In this document: piece after piece, positions 4,692 through 6,790 of the stretch
Layout of the letters: each line of letters begins with the position of its first letter
Position numbering within the stretch: the stretch's first letter is position 1
DNA from: an uncultured Woeseiaceae bacterium
Lineage (GTDB): Bacteria; Pseudomonadota; Gammaproteobacteria; Steroidobacterales; Woeseiaceae
Assembly (NCBI GenBank): GCA_945787435.1
Contig: CALZHX010000099.1
Coordinates: 1-6,790 of the forward strand
Reading direction: 5' to 3'
DNA: 6,790 nucleotides
Translations under genes and position numbers: made by a program
The notes under the pieces: generated by a model
What the model saw: the letters and a program-made list of their open reading frames with translations, nothing else
The model's database searches: none
Told to the model about the DNA's origin: nothing

Positions 4692-6182
4692 CTAGTCGCT
4701 GGGAACCGTCCGGCCGTCCGCCCAGGTTCGCAAGGCGCGGATTTGCTCGCGCATGACAACGGACAATGGGCGTGTTTGTTCAACTTCGTGAAGGATGTGG
4801 TGTGTCTTGAGGTCTTCTTTCAGGGCGTGTGCCGCGTAGAAAGCGGCGACGACGGCCTGTTCGATCTCAGCCCCCGAAAAGCCCTTCATGGCCTCGGCCA
4901 GTGGTTCGATCTCAAAATTGCTCAGGCTCTGGTCGCGGCTTGTCAGGTGAATAGCGAGTATCGAAGCGCGCACCTTCTTTCCCGGCAGGTCGACGAAGAA
5001 TATTTCGTCAAATCGGCCCTTCCTGACCAGCTCGGGTGGTAGCGAGTTTATGTCATTAGCCGTTGCCACAACGAAAACCTGGCTATTTTTTTCCGCCAGC
5101 CATGTCAAGAACGTGCCAAGCACACGTTGCGTTGTGCCCGTCTCGCCACCGCGCCCTGCAATGCCCTTCTCAATCTCGTCAATCCAGAGCACGCACGGCG
5201 ACATGACGTCCGCAGTATTTAACGATTCACGCAGCTTGCGCTCGGTTTCTCCGTGGTACTTGTCATAAATGGCGCCGAAATCAAGGCGCAACAGGGGCAC
5301 GCCGAATATTCCAGCTGTTGCTTTGGCCGCCAGGCTTTTGCCACAGCCCTGAACGCCCAGCAGCAGGATTCCTTTGGGTGCGTCGAGATGCGCCGCACTT
5401 TCATCGCCTCGAAATACGGACCTGCGCTGTGATAACCAGTCCTTCAGGCGCGACAGACCGCCAACATCGCTGAACTTCGCCATATCGTATTCGAATTGCA
5501 GCGCGCCACCACGGTTCAGCAGCTCGTACTTAGCCTGCATGACGCCCGGCAGGTCGCTCTTTGTAATCGCGCCATCGATTAGTACAGCATTTCGCGCCAA
5601 CTGCGCGGTATCGCTGTAGGTCAGCCCGGCGAGATTTTTGATCAGCATCTCGTAAGCCTTGGAATCAGCCTGCACACGTGACCCGGGGTGCTCGTTTCTG
5701 TATTCATCGGCGACGCGCTGCACGATCTTGCGACGCTCTTCTTCGGTCGGCAGCGCCATGTCGAACCGGGCGCTGAAAGAATCGAGTTCACTTGGTAGTT
5801 TTACGGTGTGGCTGATCAGCACGATTTGCCGTGGAATCTCGCGGTAGCGAATGCAGATATCCTTGATGAGTCGAACGTGGACGGGATCTTCCAAAAACGG
5901 GTGAAAATCCAACAGCACATAGATGCCTGGCTTTGATACCGCCCGAATGTGCTTCAGGACTTCTCCTGGCCCTGAATTCAGCGGTTGCGGTTCGAGCGCA
6001 ATGTCGATGCGCTGCAAGCCGTCGGTTATGGTCCAGCGAAATAATGGCAAGTACTCACTAACCGCGCCGGCAATCGTTATCGATTGCAGGAGTTCGAGTA
6101 TGCGCGCCTCGTCACGTGTCTCGATGATCACGATCGGTGTGCGCGAGCGCAGGATTATCTCGAGATCGCGGCGTCCGTCCAT
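4692..6182 (-). CDS. Ycf46-family AAA ATPase (496 aa)
   Basis: This is an AAA ATPase of the type known as Ycf46 in cyanobacteria and plastids, at the usual length of about 500 residues. The C-terminal half is a full AAA module: Walker A GVQGCGKS (276-283, Lys282), Walker B VLWIDE (331-336, Asp335, Glu336), sensor-1 ATAND (Asn376), the arginine region RKGRFDEIFFVDLP (387-400) and the lid motif GFSGAEIEQA (434-443). The N-terminal half (about 8-160) resembles a second AAA fold without a P-loop: IVIIET, a Walker-B-like YVLLDFHPFL (88-97) and VLISH. The family remodels unidentified substrates, probably as a hexamer. The reading frame is open upstream to an ATG at 6329, but that would overlap the peptidase gene by 139 bp. 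ATG at 6182, eight bases after the peptidase stop, gives the family's normal N-terminus, though without a clear Shine-Dalgarno. Substrates are unknown. Confidence 0.9.
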   Translation of the reverse strand: MDGRRDLEIILRSRTPIVIIETRDEARILELLQSITIAGAVSEYLPLFRWTITDGLQRIDIALEPQPLNSGPGEVLKHIRAVSKPGIYVLLDFHPFLEDPVHVRLIKDICIRYREIPRQIVLISHTVKLPSELDSFSARFDMALPTEEERRKIVQRVADEYRNEHPGSRVQADSKAYEMLIKNLAGLTYSDTAQLARNAVLIDGAITKSDLPGVMQAKYELLNRGGALQFEYDMAKFSDVGGLSRLKDWLSQRRSVFRGDESAAHLDAPKGILLLGVQGCGKSLAAKATAGIFGVPLLRLDFGAIYDKYHGETERKLRESLNTADVMSPCVLWIDEIEKGIAGRGGETGTTQRVLGTFLTWLAEKNSQVFVVATANDINSLPPELVRKGRFDEIFFVDLPGKKVRASILAIHLTSRDQSLSNFEIEPLAEAMKGFSGAEIEQAVVAAFYAAHALKEDLKTHHILHEVEQTRPLSVVMREQIRALRTWADGRTVPSD

Positions 6183-6190
6183 TGGCAGGT

Positions 6191-6790
6191 CTAGTTCGTC
6201 GAATTCTGAGAGGCGATAGTACGACAGCCGGGCAGCATGTCGCTGTGCAGTGTGTCGGGTTTGCCGTCGATCAACTTGCTGGCAACAGCCAACAAGAGTG
6301 CAAGGTCCGCCTTTTCGTCCAGTCGCCATAACTCGCGTGCGACATCGTCAAGGCTCGATTCACCGGCCGACTTCTCGATGATTTCGTCGTTTAGCGCGTT
6401 CAGAATAGTCACGGCCAGCGCGGTGGTTGCGCCGGATGAGGTCGGGCCACACAGGTTCCCGGCGGTTTTAGCCCAGTCAGAAATATCGGCTTGTGCTGCA
6501 GCAAAGCGTGAGTCTGAAATCGTGCCACTGCGGTGAAGCAATTGCAGGCTGTAATACTCGGCAAAACCTTCGACGATCCAGTCGTACCCGTCCCGGGATG
6601 TCAGCCCGAGCGACATGTGGATGACCTCGTGCAGGAGCGTACTGGTTGCATTCTCACTGATCAGCGGACGTTCGGCGTGCAGGAACAGCGATTGTGGAGC
6701 CGACAAACCACCTCGCCACATAGGCTCGCCAGCACTGACGATTGTCAGCCTGGGCGGCAGTTCCGGCAGCAAGCGGGCAAGATCTGGCAA
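6191..6790 (-). CDS. HExxH...E zinc metallopeptidase-like protein, C-terminal part (199 codons seen)
   Basis: The 5' end lies beyond the right edge; the TTG at 6790 is simply the first visible codon and need not be the start. Numbering from there, HEVIH (54-58) inside TSTLLHEVIHMSLGL gives two zinc-binding His and the catalytic Glu. WIVEGFAEYYS (71-81) supplies Glu74, sixteen residues after the second His, as the likely third zinc ligand. This layout, HExxH then EGFA, is that of gluzincins such as the M1 and M61 peptidases (peptidase MA clan). Upstream, RPLISENATS suits the strand before the active-site helix. The remaining 120 residues are helical and end SDMLPGC followed by a short polar tail. 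Localisation cannot be judged without the N-terminus. Its TAG stop is eight bases before the AAA ATPase start, so the two are probably co-transcribed. The peptidase fold is well supported; family and substrate are open. Confidence 0.8.
   Translation of the reverse strand: MPDLARLLPELPPRLTIVSAGEPMWRGGLSAPQSLFLHAERPLISENATSTLLHEVIHMSLGLTSRDGYDWIVEGFAEYYSLQLLHRSGTISDSRFAAAQADISDWAKTAGNLCGPTSSGATTALAVTILNALNDEIIEKSAGESSLDDVARELWRLDEKADLALLLAVASKLIDGKPDTLHSDMLPGCRTIASQNSTN

Noticed and set aside
6183..6329. Upstream extension of the AAA ATPase reading frame to an ATG at 6329
   Set aside because: The added 49 residues are the out-of-frame shadow of the peptidase C-terminus, with no resemblance to a domain; ATG at 6182 gives the normal family N-terminus.

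Overview
The window reads as ordinary chromosomal DNA of a Gram-negative bacterium, most likely a gammaproteobacterium of moderate GC content. The best evidence is a tail-specific protease (prc) whose visible part follows E. coli Prc closely, together with small conserved-looking membrane proteins of a kind seen in Xanthomonadales/Chromatiales-like genomes. The taxonomic placement is inference. I see no mobile element, CRISPR array, tRNA or rRNA, and coding density is high. Eight genes can be supported; seven are on the minus strand.

Layout, left to right. At 1-995 (minus) lies the N-terminal 331 residues of Prc, starting at TTG and running off the left edge. A 143-bp divergent spacer separates it from a 94-residue three-helix membrane protein (1139-1423, plus). 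That gene ends convergently, with overlapping stop codons, against a DUF1232/YkvA-like protein (1420-1959, minus). The DUF1232 gene follows a 134-residue charged protein of unknown function (1961-2365, minus) with a 1-nt gap. A 158-bp AT-rich spacer (2366-2523) holds two clear inverted repeats. To its right are two small membrane proteins (2524-2817 and 2872-3150, minus), a coiled-coil/FHA-domain protein (3247-4617, minus), a Ycf46-family AAA ATPase (4692-6182, minus) and the C-terminal 199 residues of a HExxH...E zinc peptidase (6191 to the right edge, minus).

How the genes may work together. The minus-strand order peptidase, AAA ATPase (8-nt gap), FHA coiled-coil protein (74-nt gap) and two membrane proteins (96- and 54-nt gaps) suggests one transcription unit. 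A second unit would be the 134-residue protein plus the DUF1232 protein. The peptidase-AAA-FHA trio is the most interesting part. It combines a proteolytic active site, an ATP-driven remodeller with a degenerate second AAA-like domain, and a phosphothreonine reader on a long coiled coil. No function is established from sequence alone, and a joint pathway is only inferred from proximity. Prc and the divergent membrane protein look like an independent neighbourhood.
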